This document shows, one piece after another, positions 51,490 to 58,682 of a stretch of DNA of 64,000 bases. Position 1 is the first letter of the stretch; each line of letters begins with the position of its first letter. The notes below the pieces were generated by a model. The model had not been told where the DNA came from. It searched no databases and worked only from the letters and a program-made list of their open reading frames with translations. The position numbers and the translations under genes were made by a program. The stretch is from contig BMTG01000002.1 in assembly GCA_014649555.1 (NCBI GenBank), forward strand, positions 310,001-374,000, read 5' to 3'. This DNA is from Streptomyces globisporus (lineage in GTDB: Bacteria; Actinomycetota; Actinomycetes; Streptomycetales; Streptomycetaceae).

Positions 51490-52608
51490 CTAGAACCCGA
51501 GCCGGGCGACCCGCCCCTTCTCGCCCGCCGCCCAGCAGCCGAGGTCGGCGGTGCAGGCGACGGTGTCGTACGACCCGGGGTCGACCGTCCGCCAGGTGCG
51601 CCCGCCGTCCAGGGTGAGGTCGGTGCCCGTGGGGCCGACGGCCAGGGCGGCGGTGCGGCTGTACGGGAGCCAGGTGACGCCGGAGCGGTAGGCGGGCGGC
51701 GGGGTGGCGGACTGCCGCCAGCTCCGGCCGCCGTCCCCGGTGACGGCGGACGCCTGCGGGGACGCCTGGTCGGCGCGGTAGTCGCCGCCGACGGCGATGC
51801 CGTGGGCCCGGTCGCGGAAGGCCACGGCGAAGACGCCGCGGGCCGGGTCGCCCGCCGGGAGGGTCGAGGCGCTCGCCGTCCAGGTCAGGCCCCGGTCCCG
51901 GGAGTGCAGGACCCGGGCGGTCTCCGCTCCCCCGGTGGTCAGCCAGACGTCCTTGGCGCCGGAGCTGACCAGGCACTGGCCGCTCGCCGCGAACCCCGCC
52001 TCGCCGGGCAGGGCGGCGGGCATCCCGGCATCGGGCAGGACCCGCCAGGAACGGCCGCCGTCCGCCGTGGACAGGACCCGGAACTTTCCGTCCACCGGGT
52101 CGCCCGCGGCAAGACCGTGCCGGCTGTCGAAGAACGTCAGGCAGTTGAAGAAGGCGCGGGGATCGGTGTTGCGGAAGGACTCGGTCCAGGTCGCTCCGCC
52201 GTCCTCGGTGCGCAGGACCCGCGATGCCTCGCCCTCGCCGATGGCCAGGGCGACGGCCCGCCGGCCGTCGAACGCCTCGATGTCCCGCAGCTCCAGCTCG
52301 GCGGCGCCCGGCGGTGACACGTCACGCCAGGTGCGGCCGCCGTCCGAGGTGCGCAGGACCGTGCCCTTCGACCCGGCGACCCAGGCGGTGGTGCGGCTGA
52401 CGGCGGCGAGCCCCCGGAAGCGGACGTCGGTGCCGGTGTCGGTGAGCCGCCAGCCGGGCAGGAGCCCCCGGACGGCGGCCTCCTGGGAGGCCGACTCCGC
52501 CTCCGTGCCCTGCGCCGCGTGGGCGCCCGGTGCGACCAGTGCGGCCGCCAGGGCCGCCCCTCCGGTCACCAGTGCCATCAGCCGTCTCGTCTTCCCCATG
52601 GCCTTCAT
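51490..52608 (-). CDS. Exported BNR/Asp-box repeat protein (WD40/YVTN or HCF136-like propeller)
   Basis: A 372-residue protein with a Sec signal (LMALVTGGAALAAALVAPGAHA) and about six Asp-box repeats of the S-X-D-G-G-X-T-W kind: TSDGGRTW, TEDGGATW, TADGGRSW, SRDRGLTW, TGDGGRSW and LDGGRTW. This is a beta-propeller of the photosystem II stability factor or sialidase-like type. No sialidase catalytic residues were recognised. Converges with the hydrolase, seven bases apart. Function unknown; may bind wall components. Confidence 0.85.
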   Translation of the reverse strand: MKAMGKTRRLMALVTGGAALAAALVAPGAHAAQGTEAESASQEAAVRGLLPGWRLTDTGTDVRFRGLAAVSRTTAWVAGSKGTVLRTSDGGRTWRDVSPPGAAELELRDIEAFDGRRAVALAIGEGEASRVLRTEDGGATWTESFRNTDPRAFFNCLTFFDSRHGLAAGDPVDGKFRVLSTADGGRSWRVLPDAGMPAALPGEAGFAASGQCLVSSGAKDVWLTTGGAETARVLHSRDRGLTWTASASTLPAGDPARGVFAVAFRDRAHGIAVGGDYRADQASPQASAVTGDGGRSWRQSATPPPAYRSGVTWLPYSRTAALAVGPTGTDLTLDGGRTWRTVDPGSYDTVACTADLGCWAAGEKGRVARLGF

Positions 52609-52816
52609 GGCGCTGGAAGCTAGCCCACGGGTCGGAACCCGTCCAGGGTGCGTCGCCGTCGAACGGGCAGGAGAGCGGGGGTACGCGGGGATACGGGCAG
52701 GAGCCGGACGGAACCGGTGACGCAGCTCACGCCGCGCGCCGGTGCACGAATCAAGGAGTTCCGTCGTCTACTCCAGTGCCGGGAGCCGTTCACCCAGCCG
52801 CGAGAGGGAGCAGGTC

Positions 52817-53233
52817 TTGTCCAGCGTTATCGAGCAGTCCGTGCAGGCTCGCATGGTCGCGTCCGCACCGCGGATGGAGACCCTGCCCGCCATGCTCAGT
52901 TACGACCGCCAGTACCCCTTCGCCGTCCGCATGGCGTTCCCGGCCCCGGCGACCCTGGAAGGCACCGAGGTGTCCTGGGAGTTCTCCCGCGAGCTGCTGA
53001 CCACCGGGGTGGACTCCCCCGCCGGGCAGGGCGACGTACGCGTCCGGCCGTTCGGGTACGAGCGGACCGTGCTGGAGTTCCACGCCCCCGAGGGCATCGC
53101 GATGGTCCATGTGCGCACCGAGGAGCTGCGGCTCTTCCTCCAGCGGGCGCAGGAGCTGGTTCCGGTGGGCGACGAGCACCGGTATCTGGACCTGGACCGG
53201 GGTCTGACCGACCTGCTCGACGGCCCCTGCTGA
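52817..53233 (+). CDS. ssgD: SsgA-like sporulation/cell-division regulator (possibly SsgD)
   Basis: A 138-residue SsgA-like protein, a family found in sporulating actinomycetes that guides septum and wall synthesis. The family features are YDRQYPFAVRMAFPAP, EVSWEFSRELLTTGV, GDVRVRPF and the C-terminal HRYLDLDRGLTDLL. The TTG start at 52817 has GGAG six bases upstream; an upstream ATG at 52742 has none. The symbol ssgD rests on remembered synteny with SCO6722, not on a search; other SsgA-like paralogues are possible. Confidence 0.85.
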   Translation: MSSVIEQSVQARMVASAPRMETLPAMLSYDRQYPFAVRMAFPAPATLEGTEVSWEFSRELLTTGVDSPAGQGDVRVRPFGYERTVLEFHAPEGIAMVHVRTEELRLFLQRAQELVPVGDEHRYLDLDRGLTDLLDGPC

Positions 53234-53319
53234 CGCCCCGGCCGTAAATCCGGTTGCCTGTCCCGCGACCCGGCCCTACCTTCGGAGACGTTCCTGTTGT
53301 CGTCGATCGGAGTAGGACG

Positions 53320-53331
53320 TTGCTGATCTGA
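53320..53331 (+). promoter_or_regulatory. Three-codon leader ORF (Met-Leu-Ile) and attenuator-like leader of the ABC-F gene
   Basis: TTG CTG ATC TGA follows GGAG at seven-base spacing. An eight-bp stem pairs 53328-53335 (CTGAGGTC, covering the mini-ORF stop) with 53394-53401 (GATCTCAG, one G.U pair). A ribosome stalled on the mini-ORF would cover the 5' arm and open this stem. The layout fits drug-induced attenuation known for other ABC-F resistance genes. Confidence 0.45.
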
Positions 53332-53451
53332 GGTCCTGTGCACACCGTGCAGCGCCCCGCCATGCCCTGTCGTGGCCCGGAGCGCCCGTGTGCGATCTCA
53401 GCTTCCTTCAGCCGTCCTCGCTCATCCCCCGACGTACAACGAGAGTTCCGT

Positions 53452-55083
53452 ATGTCATCCACCGACACCCATGTCAGCTGTACCTCCCTCTCCTTCTCCT
53501 GGCCCGACGGCACCGAGGTCCTCACCGGCTTCGATCTGGCCGTGGGCCCCGGCCGCACCGGGCTCATCGGGCTCAACGGCTGCGGCAAGTCCACCCTGTT
53601 GCGGCTGATCGCCGGTGAACTGACCCCGGCCTCCGGGACGGTCAGGATCCGTGGCCGGCTCGGCCATCTCCCGCAGTCCGTGGTCCTGGACACCGCGCTG
53701 CGGGTCGACGAGGTGCTCGGGATCGCGGAGCGGCGCGCGGCGCTCGACGCCGTGGAGTCGGGCGATGTCCGGGCGGAGCACTTCGCGGTGATCGGCGACG
53801 ACTGGGACATCGAGGAGAGGTCCCTCGCCACGCTGGACGGGCTGGGCCTCGGGCACATCGGGCTCGACCGCACCGTCGGGGAGATGTCCGGCGGCGAGTG
53901 CGTCCTGCTGCGGCTGGCCGCGCTGCTGCTGGAGCGGCCCGGGGTACTCCTGCTGGACGAGCCGACGAACAATCTGGACGCGTACGCCCGCCGGCGGCTG
54001 TACGACGCGGTCGAGGCCTGGACGGGGGCGCTGCTCGTCGTCAGCCACGACCGGGAGCTGCTGGAGCGGGTGGACCGGATCGCGGATCTGCGCGAGGGGT
54101 CGGTCACCTGGTACGGCGGGAATCTGTCGGCGTACGAGGAGGCGCTCGCCGTCGAGCAGGAGGCGGCGCGGCGCATGGTGCGGGCCGCCGAGTCCGACGT
54201 GCAGCGGCAGAAACGCGAACTGTCCGCCGCCCACGTCACGTTGGCCCGCCGCAAGCGGTACGGGCAGAAGATGTGGGACACCAAGCGGGAGCCCAAGGTC
54301 ATCATGGGGCAGCGCAAGCGCGCCGCCCAGGTGTCGGCGGGCAAGCACCGCATCCTGCACACCGAGCGGCTGGCGGCGGCGGAAGAGCGCCTGGACGAGG
54401 CGGAGTCCGCGGTCCGGGAGGACGAGGAGATCCGGATCGAGCTGCCGGACACCCGGGTCCACCCGGGCAGCGAGGTGCTGCTGCTGCGCGACCCGGTTCC
54501 GCCGTACGGCCCGCCGCTGCACGGGGAGTTGATGGTGCGGGGTCCCGAGCGGATCGCGCTGACCGGGCGCAACGGGGCGGGCAAGACGGCGCTGCTGCGG
54601 ACGATCGCGGGCGAGCTGGAACCCCTGTCGGGAGAGGCGAGCCCGCTGGTCGCGACGGGGTTCCTGCCGCAGCGGCTGGACGTGCTGGACGAGGCATCGT
54701 CGGTGGCGCGGAACGTGGCGCGGGCGGCGCCCGATCGTACGGACAACGCCGTGCGGGCCCGGCTGGCGCGCTTCCTGTTCAAGGGGGCGGCGGCGGACCG
54801 CCCGGCCTCGACCCTGTCGGGCGGAGAGCGGTTCCGGGCGACGCTGGCGATGCTGCTGCTGGCCGATCCGGCGCCCCGGCTGCTCCTGCTCGACGAGCCG
54901 ACGAACAGCCTCGACCTGGCGAGCGTACGGCGGCTGACCGAGGCGCTGGAGGCGTACGAGGGGGCGCTGATCGTGGCCGGCCACGACGTGCCGTTCCTGG
55001 AGTCGATCGGGATCACCCGGTGGCTCCGGCTGGACGGCGGGCTGCGGGACACGACGGCGGAGGCGGTGCGCGAGGGCGGGTGA
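53452..55083 (+). CDS. ABC-F family ATPase, probable antibiotic-resistance type
   Basis: A 543-residue twin-ATPase protein without membrane segments. Walker A is GLNGCGKST at 40-48 and GRNGAGKTA near 371; signatures MSGGECVLLRLA and LSGGERFRATLA. The interdomain linker has the basic RRKRYGQKMWDTKREPKVIM, typical of long-linker members that protect the ribosome from antibiotics. ATG 53452 has GAGAG seven bases upstream; a 218-base leader holds a Met-Leu-Ile mini-ORF. It is followed after 67 bases by a UvrA-like gene, another resistance-associated family. Drug specificity is unknown. Confidence 0.9.
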   Translation: MSSTDTHVSCTSLSFSWPDGTEVLTGFDLAVGPGRTGLIGLNGCGKSTLLRLIAGELTPASGTVRIRGRLGHLPQSVVLDTALRVDEVLGIAERRAALDAVESGDVRAEHFAVIGDDWDIEERSLATLDGLGLGHIGLDRTVGEMSGGECVLLRLAALLLERPGVLLLDEPTNNLDAYARRRLYDAVEAWTGALLVVSHDRELLERVDRIADLREGSVTWYGGNLSAYEEALAVEQEAARRMVRAAESDVQRQKRELSAAHVTLARRKRYGQKMWDTKREPKVIMGQRKRAAQVSAGKHRILHTERLAAAEERLDEAESAVREDEEIRIELPDTRVHPGSEVLLLRDPVPPYGPPLHGELMVRGPERIALTGRNGAGKTALLRTIAGELEPLSGEASPLVATGFLPQRLDVLDEASSVARNVARAAPDRTDNAVRARLARFLFKGAAADRPASTLSGGERFRATLAMLLLADPAPRLLLLDEPTNSLDLASVRRLTEALEAYEGALIVAGHDVPFLESIGITRWLRLDGGLRDTTAEAVREGG

Positions 55084-55137
55084 CCACGGCGGTGAATCCG
55101 TGGGGAAAAGGCGACAGAATCTGTCTGGTATCCCGCC

Positions 55138-55143
55138 TAGCGT
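55138..55143 (+). promoter_or_regulatory. -10 box of a probable leaderless transcript (UvrA-like gene)
   Basis: TAGCGT ends seven bases before the ATG at 55151 and there is no ribosome binding site, so the gene may be transcribed on its own as well as from the ABC-F gene. Confidence 0.45.
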
Positions 55144-55150
55144 CGCCCTC

Positions 55151-57478
55151 ATGGATCGCTTTTCCCAGCGCGGTGCGGAGCCGGACGCCCTCGGCTCCGC
55201 CCACCGCGACATCGTCATCACCGGCGCGCGCGAGAACAATCTGCGCGACGTCTCCCTCCGGATTCCCAAGGGCCGCATCACCGTCTTCACCGGCGTGTCC
55301 GGTTCGGGCAAGTCATCGGTCGTCTTCGACACGATCGCCGTGGAGTCGCAGCGGCAACTGAACGAGACGTTCACCTCGTTCCTGCGCAACCGGCTGCCCA
55401 AGTACGAGCGGCCGCACGTCGAGTCCGTCGAGGACCTGTCGGTGGCCATCGTGATCGACCAGAAGCCGCTGGGCGGGAACGTCCGCTCGACGGTGGGAAC
55501 GGCTACCGACATCTGGTCGGTGATCCGGGTGCTGTTCTCCCGGTGCGGGGCCCCGAGCGCGGGCGGGGCGACCGCGTACTCGTTCAACGATCCCGCCGGG
55601 ATGTGCCCGGAGTGCGACGGGGTGGGGCGCACGGTCCACCTGGATCTCGACCGGGCGATCGACTGGTCGAAGTCGCTGAACGAGGGTGCGCTGCTGCTGC
55701 CCGGTCTGTCTGTGGGCAGTTGGGAGTGGAATCTGTACGGCGGATCGGGACGGTTCGACAACGACCTGCCGCTGGCCGAGTTCGGCGAGGAGGAACGCCG
55801 GCTCCTGCTGCACGGTTCGGGGTTCACCGTCCGCCTCGACCTGCGGACCGGGTCGGCCGACATGAAGTTCGAGGGGGTCGTGACCCGCTTCGAGCGCCTG
55901 TATCTCAAGCGCGACACCACCTCCCTCTCCGAGAAGCGCCGCGAGGCGGCCGCCCGGTTCACCGTGGAGCGGGTCTGCGGATCCTGCGGTGGAGCACGGC
56001 TGAACGCGGCGGCGCTCGCCACCCGGATCGACGGGCTCTCCCCCGCCGACTACGGGCGGATGGAGGTCGCCGACCTCGTCGGCGTACTGGCGCGGATCGA
56101 CGATCCGGTGGGCGGGCCGATCGCCGCCGCGGCCCGGGAACGGCTGGAGCGGCTCGTCGGCATCGGGCTCGGCTATCTGAGTCTGGACCGGGAGACCACG
56201 ACCCTGTCGGGAGGCGAGGGCCAGCGCCTCAAGATGGTGCGGCACCTGGGCAGTTCGCTCACCGGGCTGACGTTCGTCTTCGACGAGCCCAGCGTCGGCC
56301 TTCATCCGCGCGACGTGGGCAGGCTGGGCGATCTGCTGGTGCGGCTGCGCGACAAGGGCAACACGGTGCTGGTCGTCGAGCACGACCCTGATGTGATGGC
56401 GGTCGCCGACCATGTCGTCGACATGGGGCCGCGGGCCGGCGCCGACGGCGGCCACATCGTCTTCGAGGGGCCGTTCGCGCGGCTGCGCGAGGCCGATACG
56501 CTCACCGGCCGGTCGCTGCGCCGCCGGACGCCGGTGAAGGGGGCCGTCCGCTCCCCCACCGGTCAACTCCCGGTGTACGGGGCGGATCTGCACAACCTCA
56601 AGGGACTGGACGTGTCGTTCCCCGCCGGGGTGCTGACCGCGGTGACGGGGGTGGCCGGGTCCGGGAAGTCGACCCTGGTGTCACGGGTGTTCACGGCGGC
56701 GTACCCGGACGCGGTGGTGATCGACCAGAGCGCGATCACGGCTTCGTCCCGCTCCACCCCCGCCTCGTACATCGGCGCACTGGACGCCATCCGCAAGGTG
56801 TTCGCCCGGGAGAACGGCGTGGACGCGGGGCTGTTCAGCTTCAACTCCGCCGGCGCCTGCGCGGGTTGCTCGGGCCGCGGCGAGATCTCGACGGACCTGG
56901 CGTTCATGGACCCGGTCACCACCACCTGTCCGGAGTGCGAGGGCCGCCGGTTCCACGACGACGTACTGAAGCACCGGGTCGGCGGCCGGTCGATCGTGGA
57001 CGTACTGAACATGACGGCGGCGCGGGCGGCCGGGCTCTTCGAGGATCCGGTGCTGCTGCGGAAGCTGCGGACCCTCGACGCGGTCGGGCTCACTTACCTC
57101 ACCCTGGGCCAGCCACTCTCCTCACTGTCGGGCGGCGAGCGTCAGCGGATCAAGCTCGCCACCCAGCTGCACCGCACCTCCAGCGTGTACGTGCTGGACG
57201 AGCCGACCACCGGACTGCACCTGGCGGACACCGGCACGCTGGTGGAGCTGCTGGACCGGCTGGTCGACGCGGGGAACACCGTGATCTGCGTGGAGCACAA
57301 CCTGGAGGTGGTCAAGCGGGCCGACTGGGTGATCGACCTCGGTCCGGACGGCGGCAAGGGCGGCGGGGAGCTGGTCTTCGCGGGGACGCCCACCGAGCTG
57401 CTCGCGCATCCGACGTCCGTCACGGGCCGGTATCTGCGCCGGGACCCAGGGGTGGAATCACCGGATCCGGAAAGCTGA
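55151..57478 (+). CDS. UvrA-like ATPase (short, drug-resistance-associated class)
   Basis: A 775-residue protein, shorter than repair UvrA (about 950). Two ABC ATPase modules are visible: Walker A GVSGSGKSS and GVAGSGKST, signatures TLSGGEGQRLKM and SLSGGERQRIKL. Zinc-type CXXC pairs occur in CPECDGVGR, CGSCGGARL, CAGCSGRGE and CPECEGRR. The length suggests that the UvrB-binding insert is lacking. Related proteins (DrrC type) confer resistance to DNA-binding drugs, here next to an ABC-F ATPase. A strong terminator follows at 57557. Confidence 0.92.
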   Translation: MDRFSQRGAEPDALGSAHRDIVITGARENNLRDVSLRIPKGRITVFTGVSGSGKSSVVFDTIAVESQRQLNETFTSFLRNRLPKYERPHVESVEDLSVAIVIDQKPLGGNVRSTVGTATDIWSVIRVLFSRCGAPSAGGATAYSFNDPAGMCPECDGVGRTVHLDLDRAIDWSKSLNEGALLLPGLSVGSWEWNLYGGSGRFDNDLPLAEFGEEERRLLLHGSGFTVRLDLRTGSADMKFEGVVTRFERLYLKRDTTSLSEKRREAAARFTVERVCGSCGGARLNAAALATRIDGLSPADYGRMEVADLVGVLARIDDPVGGPIAAAARERLERLVGIGLGYLSLDRETTTLSGGEGQRLKMVRHLGSSLTGLTFVFDEPSVGLHPRDVGRLGDLLVRLRDKGNTVLVVEHDPDVMAVADHVVDMGPRAGADGGHIVFEGPFARLREADTLTGRSLRRRTPVKGAVRSPTGQLPVYGADLHNLKGLDVSFPAGVLTAVTGVAGSGKSTLVSRVFTAAYPDAVVIDQSAITASSRSTPASYIGALDAIRKVFARENGVDAGLFSFNSAGACAGCSGRGEISTDLAFMDPVTTTCPECEGRRFHDDVLKHRVGGRSIVDVLNMTAARAAGLFEDPVLLRKLRTLDAVGLTYLTLGQPLSSLSGGERQRIKLATQLHRTSSVYVLDEPTTGLHLADTGTLVELLDRLVDAGNTVICVEHNLEVVKRADWVIDLGPDGGKGGGELVFAGTPTELLAHPTSVTGRYLRRDPGVESPDPES

Positions 57479-57556
57479 AAGCCGCCGGGACAGGGGCCTG
57501 GGAGGGCCCCGAAGCACCCCTCACGCACCCGTTCACCTGGGGGTGTGACCCTGTGT

Positions 57557-57581
57557 AGCCCGCCACTGCCGGTGGCGGGCT
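57557..57581 (+). terminator. Rho-independent-like terminator after the UvrA-like gene
   Basis: AGCCCGCCAC, TGCCG, GTGGCGGGCT: a perfect ten-bp stem, five-base loop, followed by TGGCTTT. Confidence 0.85.
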
Positions 57582-57610
57582 TGGCTTTGGCCTTACGGTC
57601 GCCTTAACCT
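57581..57610 (+). promoter_or_regulatory. Candidate promoter of the acyl-ACP desaturase
   Basis: TTGGCT (57581-57586), 18 bases, then TAACCT (57605-57610). The two operator copies follow immediately, over the expected transcription start. Confidence 0.45.
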
Positions 57611-57636
57611 ACGGTCTCGTAACCTACGAAGCCGTA
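57610..57636. promoter_or_regulatory. Two tandem TACG-N4-CGTA operators before the desaturase
   Basis: TACG-GTCT-CGTA at 57610-57621 and TACG-AAGC-CGTA at 57625-57636, spaced 15 bases start to start. A weaker half site TACG lies at 57594. The second copy extends to ACCTACG-AAGC-CGTAGGT. This is a strong candidate site for a repressor of desaturation. Confidence 0.65.
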
Positions 57637-57665
57637 GGTACTTCTCCCGTCCCCAGGAGCTCCCC

Positions 57666-58640
57666 GTGACGATCACCTCTCCCCACCTCGGCAGTTCGAA
57701 GGCGTGGACCGACGCCCAGCTGCTGTACGCGCTGGAAGAGGTGGTGGAGAAGGAGCTCAACCGCCATCTCAAGGTCGCCAAGGACTGGATGCCGCACGAG
57801 TACGTCCCGTTCTCCGACGGCCGGAACTTCCCCGGCATCTTCGACGACGGCGAGGCCTGGGCCGCGGACCAGTCCAAGGTCACCGACATCGGCAAGATCG
57901 CTCTCGTGGTGAACCTCCTCACCGAGGACAACCTCCCCAGTTACCACCACGAGATCGCCTCCCTCTTCGGCCGCGACGGCGCGTGGGGCACCTGGGTGCA
58001 CCGCTGGACCGCCGAGGAGGGCCGCCACGGCATCGTGATGCGCGACTACCTGCTCACCTCGCGCGCCGTGGACCCGGACAAGCTGGAGCAGTTCCGCATG
58101 GCGCACATGGCGGAGGGCTTCGAGTCGGACAACCGGCACTCGATGCTGCACTCCGTCGCGTACGTCGCCTTCCAGGAGCTGGCCACCCGCGTCTCGCACC
58201 GCAACACCGGCCACCAGTCCGGCGACCCGGTCTGCGACCGGATGCTGGCCCGGATCGCGACCGACGAGAACCTCCACATGGTCTTCTACCGGAACCTCCT
58301 GGGCGCCGCCTTCGAGCTGGCCCCGGACCTGACCATGCAGGCCGTGCGGGACGTCGTCGTCGACTTCCGGATGCCCGGACACGGCATGCCCGGCTTCGAG
58401 CGGGCCGCCGCGCAGATGGCGATCGGCGAGATCTACAACATGCGCATCCACCACGACGACGTGATCCAGCCCGTGCTGCGCTTCCTGAAGGTCATGAGCA
58501 TCGACGGGCTCGGCCCGGAAGGTGCGAAGGCGCAGGAGGAGCTCGGTCTGTACATGGACGGCCTTGACAGCGAGGCGTCGAAGTTCGACGAGAAGCTCGC
58601 CGCCCGCAAGGCCCGGATGGCGGCGCGCGACCGCGCCTGA
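57666..58640 (+). CDS. Acyl-[acyl-carrier-protein] desaturase
   Basis: Soluble di-iron enzyme that introduces a double bond into acyl-ACP. The 324-residue protein shows the iron ligands E117-E-G-R-H121 (EEGRH) and DENLH near residue 203, plus E90-region TEDNLPSYHHE and the bundle helices. GTG start with AGGAG six bases upstream. It stands alone between terminators, behind two tandem palindromes that suggest control by a TetR-type lipid regulator. The unsaturated fatty acids it makes would counter the ordering effect of the hopanoids made by the left-hand operon. Confidence 0.96.
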   Translation: MTITSPHLGSSKAWTDAQLLYALEEVVEKELNRHLKVAKDWMPHEYVPFSDGRNFPGIFDDGEAWAADQSKVTDIGKIALVVNLLTEDNLPSYHHEIASLFGRDGAWGTWVHRWTAEEGRHGIVMRDYLLTSRAVDPDKLEQFRMAHMAEGFESDNRHSMLHSVAYVAFQELATRVSHRNTGHQSGDPVCDRMLARIATDENLHMVFYRNLLGAAFELAPDLTMQAVRDVVVDFRMPGHGMPGFERAAAQMAIGEIYNMRIHHDDVIQPVLRFLKVMSIDGLGPEGAKAQEELGLYMDGLDSEASKFDEKLAARKARMAARDRA

Positions 58641-58663
58641 TCCTCCCGGTCGGGGCGCGCTCC

Positions 58664-58681
58664 GGGTCCGCGCCCGGACCC
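58664..58681. terminator. Hairpin between convergent desaturase and HEAT-repeat genes
   Basis: GGGTCCG, CGCC, CGGACCC: a seven-bp perfect stem, 23 bases after the desaturase stop. Confidence 0.55.
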
Positions 58682-58682
58682 C

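Noticed and set aside
53455-56022. 855-codon minus-strand open frame over the ABC-F and UvrA-like genes
   Set aside because: It runs antisense to two proteins with clear Walker and signature motifs and shows no motifs of its own.
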